Positions 26,122 to 37,732 of a stretch of 64,000 nt of DNA are shown here, piece after piece (within the stretch, counting starts at the first letter, position 1; the number at the start of each line of letters is the position of its first letter). A program made the position numbers and the translations under genes. The stretch comes from Hirudinaria manillensis (lineage: Eukaryota > Annelida > Clitellata > Hirudinida > Hirudinidae), in contig CM067528.1 in assembly GCA_034509925.1 (NCBI GenBank), positions 6,058,001 to 6,122,000 of the forward strand. Direction: 5' to 3'. The notes under the pieces were generated by a model. It saw only the letters and a program-made list of their open reading frames with translations. It was not told the DNA's origin and made no database searches.

Positions 26122-26892
26122 TTAATAAAAGTAAATTGGTATTTTCACAAGGTCTGTCATGTAACTTAAGCAATCCATTAGCATATCCTGCTCGTAATGT
26201 CTTGCACACATTGGGTCTTGTTGTAAGAACCAACTCAAACAACTGTGATAAAGCTCAAAATCAATGCTATCAGTGAGCCTTAAAGGAAGGGTAGCATGGC
26301 TCTTCAAATTCTTTGTTGAAAGAATGTCTTCCAGAATCCCATCTTTTTTATTGTAACTATGAATTTCTTGTGACAGCAGCAGCCTCCCAGAATTAAATGA
26401 CTTGATCTTTTGCTTCTTGTGGTATTGCCTCTTCATGATACCAAATGAAGATTTAACTTTTGGATAAATAGGCTCAAACCTCAGGCTCCTTTGATTGTGC
26501 AAATAAGATCTAGCAGCATCAAATTTGATTTGTTTGCGCCTTGTTAAGACGCATTTCAATAAATCAGGCCTGCCTCTTTTGAAATAGGTATGTCTGAATT
26601 CAAAAATGTCTCCAAATAGAAGTGACCAACCAAACCCATATGCTCTCATTTGACGTCGAAAATTTGCAAAATTTGGAATTTCCACGAGATTTGGGTGCAA
26701 GGACATGACAAGATGCTCAAATGTAAGACTGTTCACACGCAAAGCACTTCCATCATCTGACCATTCAATAAGACCACTTCTGGCATTTGCTGCTCGGAAA
26801 AGCTTGGCAGGAAAAAGAACTGCTGTGTCCTCAGAAATTTTAGAAGCTTTGTGTATCTCTCCACTCATGTAATTCTCCATGTGATAAGTCAT
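26122..26892 (-). CDS. HSF-type DNA-binding domain protein
   Basis: Predicted transcription factor with a divergent heat-shock-factor winged-helix domain at about residues 27-120 of 256. It shows FPAKLFRAAN, IEWSDDGSALRVNS, NFANFRRQMRAYGF and FEFRHTYFKRGRPDLL. These align with HSF FPxKLW, the recognition-helix FxRQLNxYGF, and the closing FxRGxxxLL. After the domain there is a basic stretch (MKRQYHKKQKIK), and I see no HR-A/B heptad coiled coil needed for trimerisation. This resembles HSF5/HSFY-like proteins more than the stress-activated HSF1. The coding part seems to be one uninterrupted exon. The first ATG is at 26892 and two in-frame ATGs follow within 9 codons, so the exact start is open. 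Confidence 0.8.
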   Translation of the reverse strand: MTYHMENYMSGEIHKASKISEDTAVLFPAKLFRAANARSGLIEWSDDGSALRVNSLTFEHLVMSLHPNLVEIPNFANFRRQMRAYGFGWSLLFGDIFEFRHTYFKRGRPDLLKCVLTRRKQIKFDAARSYLHNQRSLRFEPIYPKVKSSFGIMKRQYHKKQKIKSFNSGRLLLSQEIHSYNKKDGILEDILSTKNLKSHATLPLRLTDSIDFELYHSCLSWFLQQDPMCARHYEQDMLMDCLSYMTDLVKIPIYFY

Positions 26893-27029
26893 TGCATAGA
26901 TAATGAATTTTCCTAATGATCTATGAAAACTTTGACATTTCAGGAGGCTGAAATAAGTGAGTTATGCCTTAATATATTTTCTAGCGTTTAAATTATACAT
27001 TTACATGAATTATAAGTATTTACGGAATA

Positions 27030-27269
27030 TCATCTCTTTAAGTTTGATGTCATATCAATGTTACAAAATGCTTTCCAAAGATTTTGTAATGAAGCAATGA
27101 CAAGGGGTAAAGACTCACTTTCATTAAAATAGTTCATGCCGTTCCTGCAGTCTCCAATAAAAACATTGTCCTAACATAGTCTAAAACTATAATCTTACAA
27201 ATATTAGCAAGTGACTAAAAATCTTACCACCTGAAAATACCGATAACTCTCAATAAACGTATAATCCAT
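27030..27269 (-). CDS. Small predicted two-exon gene, unknown function
   Basis: Two segments join in phase: 27231-27269 (ATG, MDYTFIESYRYFQ, donor GTGGTA) and 27030-27170 (DNVFIGDCRNGMNYF onward to a stop), giving 59 residues. It is acidic to neutral with aromatic clusters and no signal peptide or obvious domain. I do not recognise it. It lies about 140 bp upstream of the HSF-like gene on the same strand, so an alternative 5' exon of that gene is possible. Splice sites and open frame are the only evidence. Confidence 0.35.
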
Positions 27270-27604
27270 TTCTATAAGATTGATGCTCTATTATCTAATC
27301 ATTATAAAAAGAATTAGACTCAAACTCACGGTAGACACTGGCAACATTTTAAAATCAATTATATAAAGTTCAATAGAGTTACACTAAGTCTCTAATCACC
27401 GAGACCGAACCAAGTCGTCAGCTAAACAAAATTTCAAAAACATGCGACAAGCCATCAGTAACTGTTTTTCAATAAAAGCATCGTGTAATAAATTCCTTTT
27501 AAAATAATGTTTAAATCAATAAACCATATATTTTATTAATTTTAGCGGACTTCAAAATGAATTTAGTGATTTATATGTAGGATTATCATTTCAACTTTGT
27601 TCTT

Positions 27605-28180
27605 TAGAGGCAAACTCTGCCGGATTTGATGTGTGCTTCGGCAAGGCGCAGTCTCCACCCTTTTTTATCAAGAGGAGGACAATCATTCAGAGTTAAGTCC
27701 CCTTTCACAAACATATGATCCTTATCTCTTACGCCGTTAAAGTTCAATGACACTTTCGTCCCATCCTTCTTTACATCCAAGATCTCTCCTCCTTGCGTGG
27801 TTTTTGTTCCATGGGTTTAGGTTAAAGTGTGTCGACATGGTTTCCAAACTCTGATATATTCATGAAGGGAGGAGCTACGTTTTATAAACAAATTTCAAAA
27901 ATACGGTGAGTTAAGTTTGCCCTTACGGAGATCAAAATGATCTAGCTCGAGTTATCACTTGCTATCTCAAAGAGATATGCATTCAAATTGGGGACTCACT
28001 GGAACATCGCGGACTGCAATCATGTAAGTCATGGGACGATCATGACGATAGAATGAATATGTGGAGCAGGTCAAGGACAACTCAGGAAATAGTGGCAGGG
28101 CTTCAGTTGGTCTTGAGCAGCTCATAAGCATGAGTTGGTCAGTTACAATTTCTACCCGAAACACTCGTTTCATGCTCAAT
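27605..28180 (-). CDS. Unrecognised coding exons (fragment)
   Basis: Two minus-strand open blocks look protein-like. The block at about 27998-28180 includes KRVFRVEIVTDQLMLMSC and HDRPMTYMIAVRDVP before a good GTGAGT donor. The block at about 27605-27825 includes KKDGTKVSLNFNGVRDKDH and FVKGDLTLNDCPPLDKKGW, ending in a stop at 27605. Both read like beta-rich domain segments and have non-random composition. I could not find an acceptor that joins them in phase, so they may be one gene with a missed exon, two genes, or a decayed gene. The upstream start was not found. Family unknown. Confidence 0.35.
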
Positions 28181-28258
28181 ACTTGCTGAATGCCACACCA
28201 TTGGAGAATCTGTCCTAAACAGCAGAATCATTCTGACCGTTTTGGTCCGACATAATTT

Positions 28259-28273
28259 GGGGGGGGGGGGGGG
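28259..28273 (+). repeat. Poly-G homopolymer run (15 nt)
   Basis: Fifteen consecutive G on the plus strand in an otherwise AT-rich intergenic stretch, between the unrecognised minus-strand exons and FERRY3. Length is likely polymorphic or error-prone in sequencing. Confidence 0.95.
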
Positions 28274-28626
28274 CAAAGGGGCAATAAACTTGAAAAAATG
28301 TTAAAAAACATTCTAAATGTGAAATTCGTTTGTTTTTTAATTTTTCAAGCTTATCTAGATATTGTTGATTTTGATAGAAAACGATTTCGTTCGCGTTTGA
28401 TGGATTTTTTTTTACAAACGGGCAGCTTTTTGTTTTTTCTACTTGCAAATGTGAATCAGTGGAGCATTCAGAATTTAAAAATTAAGGGAATTGAGGGAGA
28501 AGACACTTATTCTCTCCTAACGAGTAATAAGTGACTTCAAATTTTGGTCATCGTCTATAAGGTTTCGATTCTGTGGTCACGAAAATATTGAGAATTTGTA
28601 TTGAGGCTATTTCCGAATAAAAGTCT

Positions 28627-31600
28627 ATGGAAGACACTTTTATCTTTAAGTTTGTTTATGGGAGTAAGCAGTTTTTGCTGAGGATTTCTGCGGACGAAAT
28701 ATTTTCTAATCGCGAATGTTTGTATGAGCTGGGCACCAGGATAATTCAATGTCACAAAATACCTCCTAGTTATTTTCAGGGTTGGTCTTTTACAATGCCT
28801 CCAATGTTATTGCATTCACTTTTTATAACTAAGCTGATTTGGTGCTTTGGATTAACGTAGGCAGTTTTGCTTTTTCAGACCTGTGCGTTGGGTTGCTCAA
28901 CTTTTTAAAGCATCAAACTAATAAAATACAAGATGAAGAATCAGAAATAAAATTAAGGAAACTAATAAGTGCAACATCAACGTCAGAACTTTGGAAAAGA
29001 TCCTTCACCGAGGTCTGGCTACACCATTTAAAAGTTTAATTTTCTAATTGTTGTGTTCTGAATTAGGGACATCTAGAGTTTAGTAAGGTGGAGCTTATTT
29101 CTAATGAAACAATATTTTCTGATGTGTACCACTCCTTAATACATTCCAAATTCATTAACTACCTTCTTGAACTGGAGCACAGCTATGCTTTGGTAGTGTC
29201 AGCACTGCTGTTACAAAAAGATGAAAATACAGCAAAAGTTGAGGAAAAGTAGGCACCAGACTTATTATTATTATTATTATCATAATTATTGTTTCCTCCA
29301 AAATTCTTGCTTTTGAAAAGATGTAGGGAGGAAATGGAGGATGCACTATTAAATGTTGGTATAAAATATGATGACCATCATGTTAATCAGCTCGCAAAGA
29401 AACAAATTGAAATGACGGAGGTATTCCAAATTCAATGCTTAATTTTCTTCTTGACTGGATTGTTCTTAGTCTGTGAAAATTATTGCTTAATCTTTTTCTT
29501 AGATGGAATCTAGTCGATGGACCAGCGAAATTTGTAGTTTGAAGGAAAAACAAAAGCGACAATATGTAGATAAAGTGATGAAGTTATATGAAAGATTGCA
29601 AATTGAACACACATCAGGAGATGATGGGTTTTTTATTGCTGCTTTCACTTTTCTATTTGTTCCATTTTTATGCCAATAAACTATTGCCTAATATTTTTCA
29701 GTTCAAAGATAATAGATCAAAAGGAAGTATTTAGTAAATCACCAGAAATTGCAAAATCGACGGGCTACACACGAAGGGAAGAGAGTTTCACAGTTCATTT
29801 AGGTCTGCATTTATAATTCATAGTGCTTGCATCATTGACAGTTTCACATGCAGATTTTAAAATGTTGCTGACTTTCTTGAAGGTGCTCAAATGAAGACTA
29901 TTCACAATTTGAGATTAATAAGCTGTAATGTTCTTGATTTGTGTAGGCTCCAAATTACTGAGTTAGTTCTTGACAACAATAATCACATTTACAAGGAGTT
30001 ATTATAAATTTCAAATTGCTATTGCTACAGGATGCCATCTAGCTTGCATATCCAGACTGCCATCTCTCTTTATTCTCATGCCATTTGTGGATTAGTTCTC
30101 CTTGTGGACAATAGACTCAATTCCTTCAGTGGCATAAAAAGAGGTGAACTATGTTTTTGCACTTCTAAAGTGTTATTGTAATTATGGTTGATCATCCGTT
30201 ACAATTAGTTGATTATTTAACTGCCTTCAGTATCCTTTATGAATGCCAAATAGGTTCAACCTAGACTGTGATCAAATAAATAAAATGAAGCAAAAATAAT
30301 AGTAAAACTAAACGAAATATAATACAAGTACTGAGTGAGTTAATAAAACAAGTCAAAGTACTTAAAACCCCACATGAGTTGACTAGGCTAAATTATTACT
30401 TGCTTAGTTGCATATTATATAACTATGTAATCCTCTGTTCCAATACTATGAACCCATAACAAAGCACAATAATTTTATTTGTTAGTGTTTGATATAAGAA
30501 AGAACAGTTCACAGAATACTAGTCCTCTTTGTAGATTTGAAGTAGTGTTCGCAAGTTTAAATTTCAGAATTTGCCAAAGTTTGCGACCAATCAACAGACT
30601 TCCATTTTCCTAGTTTGGAACAGCAGATGGATAAAATTACATCTTGCTTGAAGGATGCAGAGAAATTAAAAGTTAACCAACAAGAAAAGGTACACTTGCA
30701 ACGTCTTCCATTTTTTTGGGTTGCTTCATTGATTGCAAAAACTGAAGCTGGGTATAGGCACAATTATCAGACCTGGTATGCATACCTATTTTCAATGTTT
30801 GGTTCAAGATGGTTGAAATATTATCAATTTCTTCAAATCTGCATGGCAGATCACACCACTTAGCTTGTTTGGCCAATTTCATTTATTTTTTATTAATTAT
30901 TTCTTGGTTTTGTTGAATGCTGCAAAATTAGCATTCTCTTCGGAACATTAGTGTAGAAGTTCAACTACTATTGTTGCTAAACCTAAATTGAAGCAAATAA
31001 GAGGTTATTGGCATGCTGAATCACAACGTCATCAAAAGGTTGTCAATTCTTGCACAAGGGCATTGGTTTAAGGTTGAATTAAGTTGTGCTGACCAGTCTG
31101 TGCAAATATCTTATTTCATTATACATGTGAAATATTGTGGAGTAGGAAAATGTTAATTACCCACATAATATTACTAATCAAACCATTTCAGGCCTCTTCT
31201 CTGCCAATAAGAATGAATACAGGGGACTTCTATATAACAAGGCATTCCAATCTGTCAGAAATTCATGTAGTCTTTCATCTTGTTGTGGATGACTCTTTGC
31301 AAGGAGAGATTTCATCACGCCATCCGGTGATCATTGCATGTAGAAATGTCATCAAGACTGCATTCCAGAATGACATCACTACATTAACCTTACCTCTATT
31401 CTTGGTCCATGAAATGACTGAGGTTAATTTGAAAGTGCCCTTTTGGTGTAATCTCAGTTAAAGATTGCTTCCAATGTCAATTTAGGAAATGACAATTCCA
31501 TGGTGCTTAAAAAGGGCTGAACTGGTTTTCAAATGTGTTAAAGGTTTTGTGATGGAATTACCATATTGTTCGTTCAACATTCAGTTCTTAGTGCCACAGG

Positions 31601-31749
31601 TGAACTAGTACTTTTGTTAAATTAAATACATTTCTTATTATTGTTTGTCAATTCTATTTCAGACATTATCTGATGAAACCTTCCTGAGTTTGAGCACAAT
31701 GATGCCCTCAATATTTAGGATGTCAAACCCTGTTATTGCAAAATCTTAA
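28627..31749 (+). CDS. FERRY3: FERRY complex subunit 3 (C12orf4-like)
   Basis: Ortholog of human C12orf4/FERRY3, a subunit of the Rab5-linked FERRY complex that couples mRNAs to early endosomes. Twelve exons give about 508 residues: 28627-28780, 28879-29012, 29067-29248, 29321-29420, 29503-29627, 29702-29802, 29883-29946, 30031-30143, 30568-30689, 31192-31422, 31486-31599 and 31663-31749. Strong matches are [80 protein letters not shown] and [18 protein letters not shown]. The junction of exons 7 and 8 is uncertain: the listed version uses a GC donor at 29947, while a GT donor at 29941 with an acceptor ending at 30042 keeps the same frame. An AATAAA lies at about 31758. Confidence 0.9.
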
Positions 31750-32212
31750 ATCAGTGAAATAAAACTTTATTTTAAACAACAGTTTAATTTTAAATTAATA
31801 TAAACTAATATTAAAACTAGTAGAACAAAGTAAAAAAATGAGATGCAAGTCGCTTATTGGCCCATCAGATGGCTCAATCCATTCTTCATTTGATGCCAAG
31901 TCATTGGGACGAGGCTACATTAGACGACATCTTTTAAACATTTGAAATACAAGAACATCAAATGACCGCTCAGTTCAGGATGTCAGTAACAATCCTAAAA
32001 TCTTGGAACTTGGTTCATTAATTGAGGCTTTGGGAAATCTCAAGCCTAAATACATATCAATATCAAGTAAAGAGCAAGATGTGGTAAAAGTAGTCAAGCA
32101 GAAATGAGATCGCTGAAGGTGTCATCAAACTGACACGATGTTGAAAAATTTGCATAAAAGCGTGTAGAAACAGATTTTAAAATTCTGATTTAAAGTGAGT
32201 GAAATAATGAAT
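31750..32212. other. Convergent intergenic, FERRY3/STARD10
   Basis: About 460 bp between two 3' ends. It contains the FERRY3 polyadenylation signal near its left end. No other feature was recognised. Confidence 0.5.
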
Positions 32213-33642
32213 TCATTGCCTTATCATGGTGTCCACCTTGACATCTTCTTCCTTAATGTAGTTTTCATCCATGCCATCATCATCACTACAAAAGCAAAGA
32301 ATGTCTTTACTATTTACTGGAGGGAGTACACTCTGGTGTGGGTACATCCATGGCTTAAATTGAGGGTTATTTTTGGCTTTCCATTCCTCATAGCCCAAAC
32401 ATGCTTTGTGCAATTTGTTTATAACCTGAAATGCAATGTTTTATCTTAAGTAATGTGAAACATTACAATCAGAATGCAAATCATCTAAGAAAGCAAACCT
32501 TTGGAGCCAGCCATTGAGTGGCTTTGTTGACTACCCAAGATGGTAAATTTCCTACAACAAATAGTTCAGTTGAACAGTTTAGGTTGGGGTAGACAGTCCT
32601 AGAACCAATATTAACAAACCTTTGGGATCTGACTGAGTAACATATATTACCTCACATCCAAGCAGTTCAGGATTGTCAGAAGTGGCCCTGATGAGATAGC
32701 CAGTTATATAAGATATTCCCCTTACAAAAGATTTTGTTGGGGGTACACTCTTCAGAAAGAAGAAAGTTAAATTTAAGTGTGGAATGCAAATTTATTATAA
32801 AGCCTATCTCCTTGATATTGGAAAATATGAACTCCATCAAAATAAGAACTTCAGAGCCCACTCTTTTGAATGCTTGGTTTTTAATTACAACATTAGATTG
32901 AAACTCCAAGTCCAATATGGCTTGTGTAAAAAACGACAAATATTTATATTCCTAAAAATCTGCCATTGCTAAAATAATTGAAAGTTGCAAACTAACAGCA
33001 TGATTTACAGAATGGTTTACAATAATCTTTTCTTTTCCAAGATCCAGCCATGACCTTAATGTTACAAAGTCTCTGTTTGCAAGTGGCTTTGGTAATTGCA
33101 CTTTACAAATAATTGAAATAATTGAATAACTTTGAAAACAATGTTACAAATTATTCATGGACTAACTGGCATAGTACCCTATGTCATTATTAGCATCTAT
33201 CCTACAGATCTCTCGCCCCTCTATGATGGTTGGGTCCCAAACTTTCCTATAACTTGGATCTTGTATTACATCATAGAGAGTTGAAACTTTGACATCTGGA
33301 TAAATGCTTTTAATCTAAAAAGTTATCACTTATTAATGTGACTGTTGTCGGCATTTATAATCATGCGCAGAGATAAACATATTTACGAAGCAAAGCAAAT
33401 TTAGGCTAATGGTATTCTGCCTAGATTAAATGCAATGCGGTCAATTTGAAACTGTGTGAACTCGACAAATTATATATTCAAATAACCTTTAACACTTTGA
33501 AGCTAGAAACATCATTAGCCTTGGTCCAAACCCAGAGAGAATCTTTATTATAAACCATTGTCCAGCCCTCGTTACTCTCCGCGAGTTTTTTAAGACTTTT
33601 GAAGTCCTCATCATCGGCTGGTTTAACAACTCCTATATTCAT
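32213..33642 (-). CDS. STARD10: STARD10-like START-domain lipid transfer protein
   Basis: Cytosolic START-domain protein; mammalian STARD10 binds and moves phosphatidylcholine and phosphatidylethanolamine between membranes. Six exons join to 267 residues: 33487-33642, 33167-33314, 32997-33100, 32620-32749, 32499-32551 and 32213-32425. Matches to STARD10 include PADDEDFKSLKKLAESNEGW, TLYDVIQDPSYRKVWD, DIGYYA, KPLANRDFVTLRSWLDLG, VTQSDPKG, LPSWVVNKATQWLAPK and FKPWMYPHQS. There is no signal peptide or membrane segment. The C-terminal extension after the START fold is acidic. The ATG at 33642 is preferred because the open frame upstream has no other ATG. Confidence 0.9.
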
Positions 33643-34134
33643 TATAAATGAACTTATGACCAACCGGTTTTGCCTCAGATGATCGTGATACTAAACAGTC
33701 TTATGCAACGCGGCAACAACAGCAAGATAAACACAGAACACTCGACTGTGGCGTGAGTTTCAAAACATCCAAAAATCATTAAATTAGCTTAAAGGTGTAA
33801 ACGCGACCAACCAATAGCTTTCATTAACTGGATGATTAAATAGATTATTAGTTAGGCACCACCGACGAACAAAATTACAACCCACGAAAGAAGCGAAACC
33901 GACCCCCACCACGACCGACATCACCGATGAACTTTATCGGCACCATCGAAGTTATTTTTCTTCTGTTCCCTTCAAGCTAGCCCGCATAAGAATCTCACAA
34001 TAGGATACGAACAAATATGCATAATCTATTAGCTGAAAACATTGCCCACTTCTCAGACAATATTATATAATGGAAACAATCTGAGTCATCTAATGGCCAA
34101 AAAGTAGCTCTGGATCTGGATTGCTGATTATTAA
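33643..34134. other. STARD10 upstream region
   Basis: About 490 bp between STARD10's start and the end of SMARCB1, both on the minus strand. It should hold the STARD10 promoter. Nothing else was recognised. Confidence 0.5.
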
Positions 34135-36351
34135 TCACCAAGTTGGAGCAGCTTGAGTTAATCTTCTCATTCTCCTGAAAAAGATGATTTCTGAATTATG
34201 CCAAATATCAATTAATTGATATTGATTGATGTTTTCCTCATTAACACCAGTAACTTAACAGTATTTAACTAATTTCTCCACATAGATTTTCCTTGCCTAG
34301 TGTTTCTGTCCTGATCTCTTATTTTCTTCTCCATTTCAGCATCAGTAAGGGTTTCCAGAAAAGGACACCACTGGTCAGCTTCTGAAGGATTTCTCAGTGC
34401 CACTTCTATAAGTGGCAACGGAGCCTCGCTGGTAGAACCACAAAAACCAAAAAGGTCAAAAAAGGTTCCTATAATTGCATTAATAAGAATATAAACCTAA
34501 ATGCATAGGTTCTTTGATGCCAACTGAGTTGACCCCTAATGCTGTATGATATAGCAGTCAAGAACTCTCCTCCTAGTCCAAGTTCAGCACACAGCTTAGT
34601 AGCAAACTCCTCTGGACTGTTATCTTTTTCTGATAAATCCCACTCGAACTGATCAGCCAAAGATATGTTACCCACGTGTATGTTCAACTGCAGAAATTAC
34701 CAATGCTTTCAAATGAATTAAATTCAGCACACATACATTCCTCGATTAACCTTAATAACAACTCTCTGATCTGTTTGATCTTCCAAAATGTTATCTACTG
34801 GAAATGATTCTATTTGCTGGCGTATGGACTGAGAAATGGCAGGAATGAAATGAGTGGGATTCAGGTCCAGATCGTCACAGAGCACTTCAGCAAATTGTTC
34901 GGGCGTTATGAGTTGTTCTGAGAAACGAGAAAAATGAATTAATGAATTTTAGGAAATAACATAAATTAACTGATAAAACCATTTTTGTTCCATGTGAAGC
35001 AATCCCTCAATTTCTGTCCTTCAAATTCTATGTCTAGTCTTATAGGCACCAACACTTCTGATTGACTTGAATTTTCATGAATAATTGAAGGATCTAGATC
35101 ATCATAGCTAAGAGAGGAAAATAGATTAACAGGCTGAACAAAATATAACATTTTGATTCTACATTTATTACTAACCATAGTGGGTATGTACGGATTTTGT
35201 TTGAACTAACTCTATTTCTATTTATAAGGGTAGAGCAAGGAACGGCATCCAAATGGTGAGAGCTGCTTGGAATGGTCGGTACCCATCCACTATTTCTTTT
35301 GCATTTTACGTCTCTGGTCAATCAATACAATGACTTTATGTGAAATAACACTTTCTAATAACACTTGTGGCATATTAACCTTGGTATGCTCACATCAGAA
35401 GAAACAGTCAAAGCCTTGTACTTATCATCTTTTCCATCGAAAATTTCATCGACTTCCGAAGCCTTCAACAATGTTATATTTGAAGCCAATGAATGTTGTC
35501 CAAATCCAACTAAAAGAAACAATACAATCAAGTAGAGAAGATATTAAATAAAAGAAAGCTATTCAATTTACGCAATTGGCATAGCTTTTTCCGTTCATCC
35601 ACACTCATTTGCCTTCGCCACAGGGAAGGATACCTTTTGTATAGGGAACCACGGAACATCCGCAGATAGTTTCCAACCTGAAAGTGAAATAAATGATGAT
35701 CTTCCATGCAAAGAAGTTAAGCAACAAAGCATAAGATCAAATTTTTCAAAATGTCAAAAGATAACTTTACTGATTCAGTTTTTGACATATTTATAAATGA
35801 TACTGTTATATGGTGGTCATTCATGATCATAGCAAACCATGAGAAGAAAAAAAGAAAACATCGAACTTTAAAAACAACCTACTCAAAATTAATCATAAGT
35901 TTTTTTCAATGAGTAACAAAGGATTAATTTAATGTGAACCATTTTCTACTGTATGCAATAATTTGGTATGTGGTTTCAATATCACACGATGTTTTGAATT
36001 CAAAACCCATGTTTTCACTGCTGGAAACTGCCATTGAGAATGATATATAAATGCTAGAGTAAAATTTAAAAAAGCTGATTCTGGGTCAGAATAATCTAGT
36101 TACGGAGTAACTTCTAATCTAATTGGCTTGCTAAAAAAAGTGCTGTAACATTCGTTTTTTCTTTAAATTTAGATACATAGAGAACTCGAAAATTCTACTG
36201 CCTCATTTTATAATCATCAAACGAATATCTAGAATCAATGAATAGGCTGGCATACTTCAGATCCGACATAATAGAGTTCTCCATCATCATCGATTTGAAA
36301 TGGTTTGGGTTTTTCACCAAAGGTCCTCAAGCCTTGCACCGAAGCAGCCAT
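34135..36351 (-). CDS. SMARCB1: SMARCB1/SNF5, SWI/SNF (BAF) core subunit
   Basis: Core subunit of SWI/SNF chromatin remodellers that contacts the nucleosome acidic patch. Nine exons join in phase to 375 residues (human 385): 36256-36351, 35572-35677, 35380-35509, 35176-35313, 34980-35107, 34751-34917, 34497-34687, 34297-34428 and 34135-34174. The winged-helix N-terminus ([37 protein letters not shown]) is followed by both SNF5 repeats ([38 protein letters not shown]) and the C-terminal helix ending [13 protein letters not shown]. The last intron uses a GC donor (AG|GCAAGG) and joins DRNT to RRMRR exactly as in the family. The third donor was placed at 35379 because the nearer GTGAGC at 35393 breaks the frame. 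Confidence 0.97.
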
Positions 36352-37732
36352 AACCTGAGAATAAGCTTATTAGACACTCTAAACTAAAATATAAGCAGCT
36401 GAGCTATCGCAACGCTCCCAAAAAATGCAAAACAAAATCGTCCTGAGAAATAAATAAACCCGCGACATCTACAAAAACACTTAATTTGATCTTTTTACAC
36501 TTTAATTTATAAAATACAATTATTTAACAAAAATGTTATCAAATATCAATGTCGAATTCGATTAAATTATTACAAACTACATTGAAATGTTTACGTTCAA
36601 CAAATGGCCAGGAATAATTTCTGAGGTCACATATGTCATTAATGATTTGATTTATTTCAATTTATTTGGTAGAAATCATTTAGTGGCAAAGTCAGGCCGA
36701 CACCTTTTGTTCCATAATACACACTCGTGGTCCCAAAGATTCAAAAAGAATCGAATGTTTTAAGATATGCATTAAGTCGTGCAGCCAGATTCAACTTTTA
36801 AATTTAATGGTTACTTAGGTTTGGCTAGTTGTTGGCCTCACGTTTAGATTTTTCTTCCTCTTTCAAAATTTGATCACAGCGTTACATTTTTCCGTTTTCC
36901 AAATCTCGACGCCCTATTGTCCTAGATTCTCCGCTATATACAACCAATAACTAATAAACATTTGATTCTCCCTCCTAAACGAATCTTAACTCTGATGTCT
37001 GAAGTAAGAAACCTAATAGACGAAATGTCTATTTAGTGGAATTCTTAAAAACAGATCTTTTTTTGCACAAAAAAAGGAAAGTTTGAAATAAACTTGGCGA
37101 AGAGACTCCATCATAATTTCTATATAAGACAGAAGCATAATATGCCAGGATTTAGTAAATTTATGTTAACTTCTTAGATTCAGAATCCATGCTCGGATAA
37201 TGGAAAGTGCGTCCTCTCTCAAGAAATTAGTTGTCATTCAAATCCAGACCAGTAAGACTAACTTCTAAATTGGTTCATCTAATGCCCTCGAGACTATTTT
37301 GTGTAGCCAGCGGCTAGTTACCAAATTTGTTATTAAATGCAACCTGCTAAAGCGATTTCTGGTTTATTATTGAGGCTCACTGTTTTTTTAAGTTCTTAAA
37401 AACTTATAATTTACTAGCTAACGAGATCTAAACAAAACTTTAATTACATCTTGTATGTTGACAGTTAGTAAGTTATTTTTATAAATATGTTAATTCTCAA
37501 AATTATAGTTTGCCTGCTAATCGCTTAAGGGTCATCCATAAAAAAAGTCACCAGTGGTGGGTATAGGCAGAGCCAAACGTGGACCTTTGCGGATGAGAGG
37601 GAGGAGGATCAAAATGAGCAGATGACCCTACAAAACTTTTCAAAACGATAAAATGGGTAACCCTGCCATGCATAGAATCGTCCAAATCGAGACTGCAAAG
37701 TACGCCTTACACATGACAACTCACGACGCCCC
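36352..37732. other. Intergenic, no gene recognised
   Basis: About 1.4 kb upstream of SMARCB1 and downstream of the unknown six-exon gene. No exon, RNA gene or repeat was recognised. Confidence 0.5.

Noticed and set aside
29500-31200. First impression that the 28.6-31.7 kb gene was ORC3 or a KH protein
   Set aside because: Whole-length motifs ([29 protein letters not shown]) match C12orf4/FERRY3 instead.
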